Shown: piece by piece, positions 52,749 to 60,435 of the stretch
Layout: each line of letters begins with the position of its first letter
How positions within the stretch are numbered: the first letter of the stretch is position 1
Origin: CAZCPB01 sp044223975
GTDB taxonomy: Bacteria; Planctomycetota; Phycisphaerae; Phycisphaerales; UBA1924
Reading direction: 5' to 3'
DNA length: 64,000 bases
Assembly (NCBI GenBank): GCA_044223975.1
Contig: JBGALI010000012.1
Location: 1-64,000 of the forward strand
Position numbers and translations under genes: made by a program
The notes under the pieces: generated by a model
Told to the model about the DNA's origin: nothing
What the model saw: the letters and a program-made list of their open reading frames with translations, nothing else
The model's database searches: none

Positions 52749-54956
52749 ATGAGCATTTCAGCAGCGAACCACCACGAAACCACCGTCCGGAACGGCACCA
52801 TGAACCCCAAGCCCGATGCACCCCGTCACGGCTCGGCCGTGCAGGACATGTTCGCTTCCGACGTCTTCACCGGGCGCGCCATGCAGCAGCGCCTGCCCAA
52901 GGACGTCTTCCGCCGCATGCAGAGGACGATCGAGCACGGCGAATCGCTCGACGGCGAGCTGGCCGACGTCGTTGCCGCGGCGATGAAGGACTGGGCGATG
53001 GAGCGTGGCGCCACGCACTACACGCACTGGTTCCAGCCGATGACCGGCCTGACCGCCGAGAAGCACGACGCGTTCCTGGTGCCCGACGGCCAGGGCGGGG
53101 CGATCAGCGAGTTCACCGGGTCGGCCCTGGTGCGCGGCGAGCCCGACGCGTCGAGCTTCCCCTCCGGCGGCATCCGCGCGACGTTCGAGGCGCGCGGCTA
53201 CACGGCGTGGGACTGCACCAGCCCGGTGTTCATCAACCGCAACGGCGGCACGGCCACCCTCTGCATCCCCACCGCCTTCGTGTCGTGGACGGGCGAGGCG
53301 CTCGACAAGAAGACGCCGCTCCTGAGGTCGATGGACGCGCTGAGCGAGCAGGCGATGCGGATCCTGAAGATCTTCGGGACCGACGCCGGCGTGTCGCGCG
53401 TGATGACCACCGCGGGCGCCGAGCAGGAGTACTTCCTGATCGACCGCGACTTCTACTTTGCGCGCCCCGACCTGGTCACCTGCGACCGCACGCTCTTTGG
53501 CGCCAAGCCGCCCAAGGGCCAGCAGCTCGAGGATCACTACTTCGGCTCGATCCCGCCCCGGGTGCTGGCGTTCATGGCCGAGAGCGAGCGCGAGCTCTAC
53601 CGGCTGGGCGTGCCCGTGAAGACCCGGCACAACGAGGTGGCGCCCTGCCAGTTCGAACTGGCGCCTCTCTTTGAGACCGCCAACATCGCCTGCGACCACC
53701 AGATGCTCGTCATGGAGACGCTCAAGCGCGTGGCCCCGCGCCACGGCCTGCAGTGCATCCTGCACGAGAAGCCCTTCGCGGGGATCAACGGGTCGGGCAA
53801 GCACCTGAACTGGTCGATGGCGACCGACACGGGCGTGAACCTGCTGGACCCGCAGGACGACACGCACACCAACATGCAGTTCCTGGTGTGCCTGTGCGCC
53901 GTGATCCGCGCGGTCGACCTGCACGCCGACCTGCTGCGGTCGAGCGTGGCCAGCGCCAACAACGACCACCGTCTGGGCGCCAACGAGGCCCCCCCGGCGA
54001 TCATGTCGGTGTTCCTGGGCGACATGCTCAGCGACATCATCGACCAGCTCGAGGCGGGCGCCGCCAAGCGCACCATCCAGGGCGAGATCCTCGACCTGGG
54101 CTCGCGGACGCTGCCGCAGCTGCCGCGCCACACCGGCGACCGCAACCGCACCAGCCCGTTCGCGTTCACCGGCAACAAGTTCGAATTCCGTGCCGTGGGC
54201 AGCAGCCAGAGCGTGGCGTGGCCGGCGACCGTGCTCAACACGATCGTGGCCGAGAGCCTGGATTTCATGGCGACCGAGCTCGAGAAGGCTCTGGGCAAGA
54301 GCGAGGGCAAGGACCGCGGCAGCAAGCTGCAGGCCGCGGTGCGCACGCTCCTCCAGAAGGTCGTCAAGCAGCACAAGCGGGTCATCTTCAACGGCGACGG
54401 CTACGACAAGGCCTGGCACACCGAGGCCGAGAAGAAGCGCGGCCTGCCCAACCTCCGCAACACGGTCGACGCGCTGCCCGTGCTGACGACCAAGAAGAAC
54501 ATCGGCGTCTTCAGCAAGTACAAGGTGCTGAGCGAGGTCGAGGTGCAGAGCCGCGAGCACATCTTCATCGAGAAGTACATCAAGCAGGTGCTCATCGAGG
54601 CCGAGACCGCGATCCTCATGGCCCGCACGCAGGTGCTGCCGGCGGCGACGCGCCAGCAGGCCGAGCTCGCCGAGGTCGTCGCGGCCACCGAGGCCGCGGA
54701 CGTGAAGGCCGACGATGCACGCCGCCAGCTCGAGGAGTTTGCGGGCCAGGTCGACCGCCTCCGCAAGGCGATCGCCACCCTCGACAAGTCGACCGAGATC
54801 GAGGCGTCCGACGAGCACAAGAAGGCGGTGCTCGTGCGCGACAAGGTTCTCGCGGCGATGCTCGCGCTGCGCGAGATCGTCGACTGGCTCGAGCCGCGCA
54901 TTTCTTCTGACCTGTGGTCGCTGCCGACGTACCGCGAGATGCTCGTGATCCGCTGA
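52749..54956 (+). CDS. glnN: glutamine synthetase type III (GlnN)
   Basis: A 735-residue protein, the length of GSIII. It begins with the GSIII_N region (FASDVFTGRAMQQRLPKDVF) and has THYTHWFQPMTGLTAEKHDAF, EQEYFLIDRDFY, RHNEVAPCQFELAPLFE, INGSGKHLNWS and NRTSPFAFTGNKFEFRAVGS, then a helical GSIII C-terminal region. It makes glutamine from glutamate, ammonia and ATP. The frame runs up to 52608, but the ATG at 52749 has GGGAG 7 nt before it. The 144-bp gap to trpA has a TATTAT that could be a -10 element. A terminator follows the stop by 24 bp, so it is probably its own unit. Confidence 0.96.
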   Translation: MSISAANHHETTVRNGTMNPKPDAPRHGSAVQDMFASDVFTGRAMQQRLPKDVFRRMQRTIEHGESLDGELADVVAAAMKDWAMERGATHYTHWFQPMTGLTAEKHDAFLVPDGQGGAISEFTGSALVRGEPDASSFPSGGIRATFEARGYTAWDCTSPVFINRNGGTATLCIPTAFVSWTGEALDKKTPLLRSMDALSEQAMRILKIFGTDAGVSRVMTTAGAEQEYFLIDRDFYFARPDLVTCDRTLFGAKPPKGQQLEDHYFGSIPPRVLAFMAESERELYRLGVPVKTRHNEVAPCQFELAPLFETANIACDHQMLVMETLKRVAPRHGLQCILHEKPFAGINGSGKHLNWSMATDTGVNLLDPQDDTHTNMQFLVCLCAVIRAVDLHADLLRSSVASANNDHRLGANEAPPAIMSVFLGDMLSDIIDQLEAGAAKRTIQGEILDLGSRTLPQLPRHTGDRNRTSPFAFTGNKFEFRAVGSSQSVAWPATVLNTIVAESLDFMATELEKALGKSEGKDRGSKLQAAVRTLLQKVVKQHKRVIFNGDGYDKAWHTEAEKKRGLPNLRNTVDALPVLTTKKNIGVFSKYKVLSEVEVQSREHIFIEKYIKQVLIEAETAILMARTQVLPAATRQQAELAEVVAATEAADVKADDARRQLEEFAGQVDRLRKAIATLDKSTEIEASDEHKKAVLVRDKVLAAMLALREIVDWLEPRISSDLWSLPTYREMLVIR

Positions 54957-54980
54957 TCGCCGATCGGTCTGCAATCTCAG

Positions 54981-55011
54981 AAGGGCGGCGGGCTGACCCG
55001 TCGCCCTTTTT
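54981..55011 (+). terminator. intrinsic terminator after glnN
   Basis: Stem AAGGGCGGCGGG paired with CCCGTCGCCCTT (one G-T pair), loop CTGA, followed by a T-run. It starts 24 bp after the glnN stop. Confidence 0.9.
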
Positions 55012-55040
55012 CATGCGCGCGGTCCCGCGGCGCGCCGCGT

Positions 55041-55085
55041 TTGACCGCGTCCGCGGGAACCCCTATTATTGTGACGTGAGAGTCA
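55041..55085 (+). promoter_or_regulatory. promoter and candidate TetR operator
   Basis: TTGACC (55041-55046), 17-bp spacer, TATTAT (55064-55069). Just downstream, TGAC-N6-GTCA (55072-55085) is an inverted repeat over the expected transcription start, a good place for autorepression by the TetR protein encoded 20 bp on. Confidence 0.65.
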
Positions 55086-55104
55086 TTTAATTCGAGAACG
55101 CCCG

Positions 55105-55770
55105 ATGCCCGCTGTCAGGAAAAAGCCAGCCGCCCGGGGACGCCCGCGCGACCGCACGCTCCCGGCCCGCCGAAGGGAAGAGATCCTCTGCGCCGCGACC
55201 CATCTCTTTGCGGGCAAGGGCTACGCGGCGGCGGACCTGCAGGGCGTCGCCGACCGGCTCGGGGTCGCCAAGGGAACGTTGTACCGGTACTTCAGGAGCA
55301 AGCGGGCGGTGTTCCTCGCGGCCGTCGACCGCGGCATGCGGATGCTGGGCGCCGCGATCGACGAATCGTCCGCGGACGAGCCGGACCCCCTGCGCCGGAT
55401 CCGGCTGTCGATCGTGGCCTACCTCCGGTTTTTCCGCGAGTACCCCGAGCTCTGCGAGCTGATCATCATCGAGCGGGCCGAGTTCCGCGACCGGCGCACG
55501 CCCACGTACTTCCGACACCGAGAGGCCAACCGCACCAAGTGGCGCGCGTTCTACGGCTCGCTGATGCGCGAGGGTCTGCTCCGGACGGTGCCGGTCGACG
55601 ACCTCCTGGGCGTCATCGGGAACGTCGTGTACGGGACCATGTTCACCGACTTCTTCACCGGCAGCGAACGCACGCCGGAGGAACAGGCCGCGGCCATCAC
55701 CGAAGTGCTGTTCCGGGGAATTCTGACGACCGAGGGCGAGCGCGGGTGGGCCGCCTCGGGCCATCCGTGA
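55105..55770 (+). CDS. TetR/AcrR-family transcriptional regulator
   Basis: A 221-residue regulator. A basic N-terminal arm (KKPAARGRPRDR) precedes the HTH at about 25-70: ILCAATHLFAGKGYAAADLQ then VAKGTLYRYFRSKRAVF, the TetR recognition helix. The C-terminal ligand domain is helical. It is the first gene of a run with the RND adaptor (8 bp on) and pump, so it most likely represses this efflux set and itself through the dyad at 55072-55085. The ligand is unknown. Confidence 0.93.
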   Translation: MPAVRKKPAARGRPRDRTLPARRREEILCAATHLFAGKGYAAADLQGVADRLGVAKGTLYRYFRSKRAVFLAAVDRGMRMLGAAIDESSADEPDPLRRIRLSIVAYLRFFREYPELCELIIIERAEFRDRRTPTYFRHREANRTKWRAFYGSLMREGLLRTVPVDDLLGVIGNVVYGTMFTDFFTGSERTPEEQAAAITEVLFRGILTTEGERGWAASGHP

Positions 55771-55778
55771 GGTCAACC

Positions 55779-56903
55779 ATGCTCCGAACATTCGGCTCCA
55801 GGTGTTGGCTCCTGCCGCTCGCGTGCACAATCGCCGCGGGCGGTTGCGACAGGGGGGCCGAAAAGGCGGCGGGGCCGGGCGCGGGTCCGTTAGCGCCGGT
55901 GCGACTCGCCAGCGCCCAGCGCCGCGACCTGCCGCTGGAAATCCGCACCATCGGCGCCGTGGAATCGCTGGCGGTGGTCACCATCCGCCCCCAGATCGCC
56001 GGGAGAATCGTCGAGACTCCGTTCCAGGAGGGCGGCGATGTTTCCCGCGACGCCGTGCTCGTGCGCCTCGACGCCCGCCCGTTCGAAGCGGCGCTCCACG
56101 AGTCCGAGGCGCGCCTGGAGGCAAGCAAGGCCCGCGAGTTTGACGCCAACCTGGCCCTGGCGCAGATGGAATCGGCGATGCAGGGCCGCGCCGTGTCGGA
56201 GCGAGAGCGCGACAAGTCCAAGGCCGACGCGCTGGCGGCAGCGGCGGAGGTCCGGATGAACGAGGCGGCCGTCGAGACCGCGCGCCTGCAGCTGGAGTAC
56301 TGCACCATCCGGGCGCCGATCGCCGGGCGCACCGGGATGGTCAAGGTCAAGTCGGGCAACGTGGTGAAGGAAAACGAGACCGAGATCGTGCAGGTAAGCC
56401 AGATCGACCCGATCGGCGTCTCGTTCGCGGTGCCCGAACAACATCTGGCGGAGATCCGTCGGCTGCAGAAGCTCGGCCCGCTGATCGTGGAGGCCACGCC
56501 CCCCGGCGACGACGGTCCGCCCGAACGGGGCGAGGTGAGCTTCAGCGACAGCCAGGTGGACCCCGCGACGGGCACGCTGCGGATGCGCGCCACGGTCGCG
56601 AACCCGGACCGACGCCTCTGGCCCGGCCAGTTCGTCCGCGTCACGCTCCGCATGACGGTCGAGAAGGACGTGATCGTGGTCCCCGCGCACGCCGTGCAGA
56701 CCGGCCAGAAGGGGCAGTTCGTGTTCGTCGTGAAAGACGGCGTCGCCAGGATGGCGGACGTCCGCGTCTCGCGCACCTCCGACGGCCTGGCGGCGATCGC
56801 CTCGGGCCTTGAGGCCGGGGACGAGGTGGTGACCGAGGGGCAACTGCGGCTGCTGCCGGGGACGAGAGTCCAGGCCAAGACCGACCCCAGCGCGGGAGCG
56901 TGA
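55779..56903 (+). CDS. RND efflux periplasmic adaptor (membrane fusion lipoprotein)
   Basis: A 374-residue protein with a lipoprotein signal (WLLPLACTIAAGGC; Cys at the lipobox). Adaptor domains follow: barrel-sandwich half VTIRPQIAGRIVETPFQEGG, an alpha hairpin with Glu/Ala-rich helices, second half YCTIRAPIAGRTGMV, and beta-barrel VDPATGTLRMRATVANPD with LWPGQFVRVTL. It links the RND pump to an outer-membrane channel. No channel gene is in the window. ATG at 55779 is preceded by GAGG; the long upstream frame is a shadow of the TetR gene. Four bases separate its stop from the pump ATG. Confidence 0.92.
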   Translation: MLRTFGSRCWLLPLACTIAAGGCDRGAEKAAGPGAGPLAPVRLASAQRRDLPLEIRTIGAVESLAVVTIRPQIAGRIVETPFQEGGDVSRDAVLVRLDARPFEAALHESEARLEASKAREFDANLALAQMESAMQGRAVSERERDKSKADALAAAAEVRMNEAAVETARLQLEYCTIRAPIAGRTGMVKVKSGNVVKENETEIVQVSQIDPIGVSFAVPEQHLAEIRRLQKLGPLIVEATPPGDDGPPERGEVSFSDSQVDPATGTLRMRATVANPDRRLWPGQFVRVTLRMTVEKDVIVVPAHAVQTGQKGQFVFVVKDGVARMADVRVSRTSDGLAAIASGLEAGDEVVTEGQLRLLPGTRVQAKTDPSAGA

Positions 56904-56907
56904 CGAC

Positions 56908-59900
56908 ATGAACTTCTCCGAAACCTGGATCCGCCGCCCCGTCGCAACCACGCTGGTGATGCTGGCGCTGCTGGTGTTCGGATGGATGTCCTACCGAACG
57001 CTGCCGGTCAGCGACCTGCCCAACGTGGACTTTCCGACCATTCAGGTGACGGCCTCGCTGCCGGGAGCGTCCCCGTCCACGATGGCCTCAAGCGTGGCCA
57101 CGCCGCTGGAGCGCGAATTCTCGACGATCGCGGGCATCGACTCGATGTCGTCGTCGAGCCTGCTGGGCTCGACGCAGATCACGCTCCAGTTCGCGCTCGA
57201 CCGCAGCATCGACGCGGCCGCGCAGGACGTGCAGGCCGCGATCGCGCGGACCGCCAACCGCCTGCCGCCGGAGATGACCAGCCCGCCGTCGTACAAGAAG
57301 GTAAACCCCGCGGACCAGCCCGTGCTCTTCCTGGCGGTCACGAGCCCGACGCTGCCGCTCTATACGATCGACGAGTACGCCGAGACCATCATGAGCCAGC
57401 GCATCTCGACCGTGAGCGGCGTGGCTCAGGTCGTGGTGTACGGCTCGCAGAAATACGCCGTGCGCGTGCAGATGCGCCCCGAGGATCTGGCCAGCAAGGG
57501 CATCGGGATCGACGAGGTCGCCAAGGCGGTCGAGTCGATCAACACCAACCAGCCCACCGGCGTTCTGTACGGCGATCACCAGGCCCTGACGATCGATTCC
57601 AACGGGCAGCTCATGGACGCCAACGCGTACCGGCGCGCCATCGTGGCCTACCGCAACGGCAATCCCGTGCGGCTCGAGCAGCTTGGGCGCATCGTCGACA
57701 GCGTCGAGAACGACAAGACCGCAGCGTGGTACTCCGGGCAGCGCGGCGTGATCCTGGCGGTGCAGCGCCAGCCGGGGACGAACACCGTCGCGGTGGTGGA
57801 CGCGATCCGCCAGCTTCTTCCCAGCTTCCGCGAGCAGCTCCCGGCGTCGGTCTCGATCGACACGCTCTACGACCGGTCTGTCTCCATCCGGGCGTCCGTC
57901 TCGGACGTGAAGTTCACGCTCGTGCTCACCCTCGGCCTGGTGGTGATGGTGATCTTCCTGTTCTTGCGTAACGTTCGTGCGACACTCATCCCCAGCCTGG
58001 CCATGCCGCTGGCGATCGTGGGCACCTTCGCCGTCATGAAGGTGCTGGGGTTCAGCCTCGACAATCTGTCGCTGATGGCCCTGACCCTCTGCGTCGGGTT
58101 CGTCGTCGACGACGCGATCGTCGTGCTTGAGAACATCGTGCGCCACATCGAGATGGGCAAGACGCCCATGCAGGCGGCCCTCGAGGGATCGCGCGAGATC
58201 GGCTTCACCGTCGTCTCGATGACCATCTCCCTGGTGGCCGTGTTCATCCCGGTGCTGTTCATGGGCGGTCTGCTCGGGCGCCTGCTCAACGAATTCGCGG
58301 TGACGATCGCGGTGGCGATCCTGCTGTCGGGCGTGGTGTCGCTGACGCTCACGCCCACGATGGCCGCTCGCCTTCTCCGGCCCGGGCGCGAGGCCGACGC
58401 CAAGCACGGGTGGCTGTTCCGCGCCATCGAGTCGGTGTTCGATGCCACACTGCACGTCTACGACCGCACCCTGCGCTGGAACCTCCGCCACAAGTCCCTG
58501 ATGGCCGTGTTCTCCCTCGCGGTGCTCGCGGGGACCGTCTACCTCTTCAACAAGGTGCCCAAGGGCTTCCTGCCTCTCGAGGACCAGGGCCGCATCTTCA
58601 TCCAGACCGAGGCCGCCGAGGGAACCTCGTTCGATGGGATGGTCCGCTACCAGCAGGCCGTTGCCGACGTCGTGTCAAAGCACCCCGACGTCGAGGCCTT
58701 CATGTCCAGCATCGGCACGCGCGGCGGGCAGGCCACGGGCATCAACACCGGCACGCTTTTCCTCAAGCTCCGCGACAAGCCAGCGCGGACCAAGTCGGTC
58801 GACGAGCTCATCCAGGAGCTGCGCCCCAAGGTCGCCGAGGTCCCCGGCGTCCGCGCGTTCATGCAGAACCCCCCCACCATCCGCATCGGCGGCCAGCTCA
58901 CCAAGAGCCAGTACCAGTACACGCTCCAGAGCCCCGACACGGCCGAGCTGTACACGGCCACGCCCCTGCTGGTCGACCTGCTCCGCAAGGCCCCCGGATT
59001 CCAGGACGTCACCTCGGACGTGCAGCTCAACAACCCGCAGCTCACGGTCTCGATCGACCGCGACCGTGCCGCCACGCTCGGCGTCACGCCCCAGCAGGTC
59101 GAGCTCGCCCTGGCCAGCAGCTTCGGCTCGCGCCAGATCTCGACGATCTACGCGCCCAACAACGACTACCAGGTCATCCTCGAGCTCGAGCCGCAGTACC
59201 AGCGCGACCCGTCGTCGCTGTCCTTGCTCTACATCCGCTCGACGAGCGGACACCTGATCCCGCTCGACGCCGTCGCGACGTTCGGCAGGTCGGTCGGCCC
59301 CCTCACGGTCAACCACGCCGGGCAGTTGCCGGCCGTGACCGTCTCGTTCAACCTCGCTCCCGGCGTGTCGCTCGGCGAAGCGGTGGCGCAGGTCGAGCGT
59401 GCCGCGGCAGAAGTTCTGCCCGCGACGGTCATCAAGAGCTTCCAGGGCAGCGCCCAGGTGTTTCAGTCGAGCATCCAGGGGCTGGGGGTGCTGCTGCTGG
59501 TCGCGATCCTGGTGACCTACGGCGTGATGGGAGTGCTCTACGAGAGCTTCATCCACCCGCTGACCATCCTGTCCGCGCTCCCGTTCGCCGGGTTCGGCGC
59601 CCTCGCGACGCTCATGCTCTTCCACGTCGAGATGAGCATCTACGCGTTCGTGGGCGTCATCATGCTGGTCGGGCTGGTCAAGAAGAACGGTATCATGATG
59701 GTGGATTTCGCGATCGAGGTGCAGCGTCGCGAGTCCCTCGAACCGATTGAGGCGATTCACCGCGCGTGCGTCGTGCGGTTCCGCCCCATCATGATGACCA
59801 CGATGGCCGCGCTCATGGGCACGCTCCCCATCGCCCTTGGCGTCGGCGCGGGCGCCGAAAGCCGCCGCCCGCTCGGCCTGGCGGTGGTGGGCGGCCTGCT

Positions 59901-60060
59901 CTTCTCGCAGCTGGTCACGCTCTACGCCACACCGGTCTTCTACCTCTGGATGGAGCGTCTGCGAACGCTGGGGTCGCGGCGCCGCGCACCAACGGCCGTG
60001 GCCTTCCAGGACGCCGCAGCCGCAGGCGCACAACCGCGCACGGCGACCGCCGCGTCGTAA
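56908..60060 (+). CDS. RND efflux transporter, HAE1/MdtB-MdtC-like
   Basis: A 1050-residue inner-membrane pump. It begins NFSETWIRRPVATTLVMLAL and has the usual 12 membrane segments in two halves with large periplasmic loops. The proton-relay Asp pair is in GFVVDDAIVVLENI (about residue 400), with the second-half match in GLVKKNGIMMVDFAIE and RFRPIMMTTMAALMGTLP. SDLPNVDFPTIQVTASLPGA is typical of MdtB/MdtC. It probably exports hydrophobic or amphiphilic compounds with the adaptor encoded just before. The last ~25 residues are a low-complexity Ala/Arg tail. The gene is probably under the upstream TetR promoter. Confidence 0.95.
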   Translation: MNFSETWIRRPVATTLVMLALLVFGWMSYRTLPVSDLPNVDFPTIQVTASLPGASPSTMASSVATPLEREFSTIAGIDSMSSSSLLGSTQITLQFALDRSIDAAAQDVQAAIARTANRLPPEMTSPPSYKKVNPADQPVLFLAVTSPTLPLYTIDEYAETIMSQRISTVSGVAQVVVYGSQKYAVRVQMRPEDLASKGIGIDEVAKAVESINTNQPTGVLYGDHQALTIDSNGQLMDANAYRRAIVAYRNGNPVRLEQLGRIVDSVENDKTAAWYSGQRGVILAVQRQPGTNTVAVVDAIRQLLPSFREQLPASVSIDTLYDRSVSIRASVSDVKFTLVLTLGLVVMVIFLFLRNVRATLIPSLAMPLAIVGTFAVMKVLGFSLDNLSLMALTLCVGFVVDDAIVVLENIVRHIEMGKTPMQAALEGSREIGFTVVSMTISLVAVFIPVLFMGGLLGRLLNEFAVTIAVAILLSGVVSLTLTPTMAARLLRPGREADAKHGWLFRAIESVFDATLHVYDRTLRWNLRHKSLMAVFSLAVLAGTVYLFNKVPKGFLPLEDQGRIFIQTEAAEGTSFDGMVRYQQAVADVVSKHPDVEAFMSSIGTRGGQATGINTGTLFLKLRDKPARTKSVDELIQELRPKVAEVPGVRAFMQNPPTIRIGGQLTKSQYQYTLQSPDTAELYTATPLLVDLLRKAPGFQDVTSDVQLNNPQLTVSIDRDRAATLGVTPQQVELALASSFGSRQISTIYAPNNDYQVILELEPQYQRDPSSLSLLYIRSTSGHLIPLDAVATFGRSVGPLTVNHAGQLPAVTVSFNLAPGVSLGEAVAQVERAAAEVLPATVIKSFQGSAQVFQSSIQGLGVLLLVAILVTYGVMGVLYESFIHPLTILSALPFAGFGALATLMLFHVEMSIYAFVGVIMLVGLVKKNGIMMVDFAIEVQRRESLEPIEAIHRACVVRFRPIMMTTMAALMGTLPIALGVGAGAESRRPLGLAVVGGLLFSQLVTLYATPVFYLWMERLRTLGSRRRAPTAVAFQDAAAAGAQPRTATAAS

Positions 60061-60435
60061 TCAAGAGACCCGCGGCCCACGACTCGACCTCCCCGGACGC
60101 GCGGAAGGGGCGGCGCCATCGACCACCGTGCCTTGAGATGTCGAACTGGCAAAGCCTGCGCTACAGAAGAAAAGGACCCGGGCCGCGCGCCCGCGCCGCG
60201 GGGGACGCGGCGCGGCAATTCTCCATTCAAAATCAACCTCGACGACGACCGGCCTTGGCCCTTCTGCCGTCGGGATTGACCACACCACTACTTGCGTACC
60301 TCTCCCACGTGCCGGCTGCACGCGGTGCATTCTGCGGTAAACTCCCCCGTCCAAGTCTCCCAGGACGGGGGCCCCCCTTGGCGATCGTGCGATCACCGTT
60401 TCGCCGAGGAGTAGTGAGGATGAACTCGCTCTGGG
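60061..60435. other. intergenic region after the RND pump with two strong hairpins
   Basis: No gene seen in these 375 bp. It contains two GC-rich perfect stems: CGCGCCGCG/CGCGGCGCG (60192-60214, loop of 5) and CCCCCGTCC/GGACGGGGG (60344-60371, loop of 10). Neither has a T-run, so they are at best Rho-assisted ends. The following stretch to 60884 is covered only by the run-on 3' end of the integrase frame, which here is host DNA. Confidence 0.5.
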
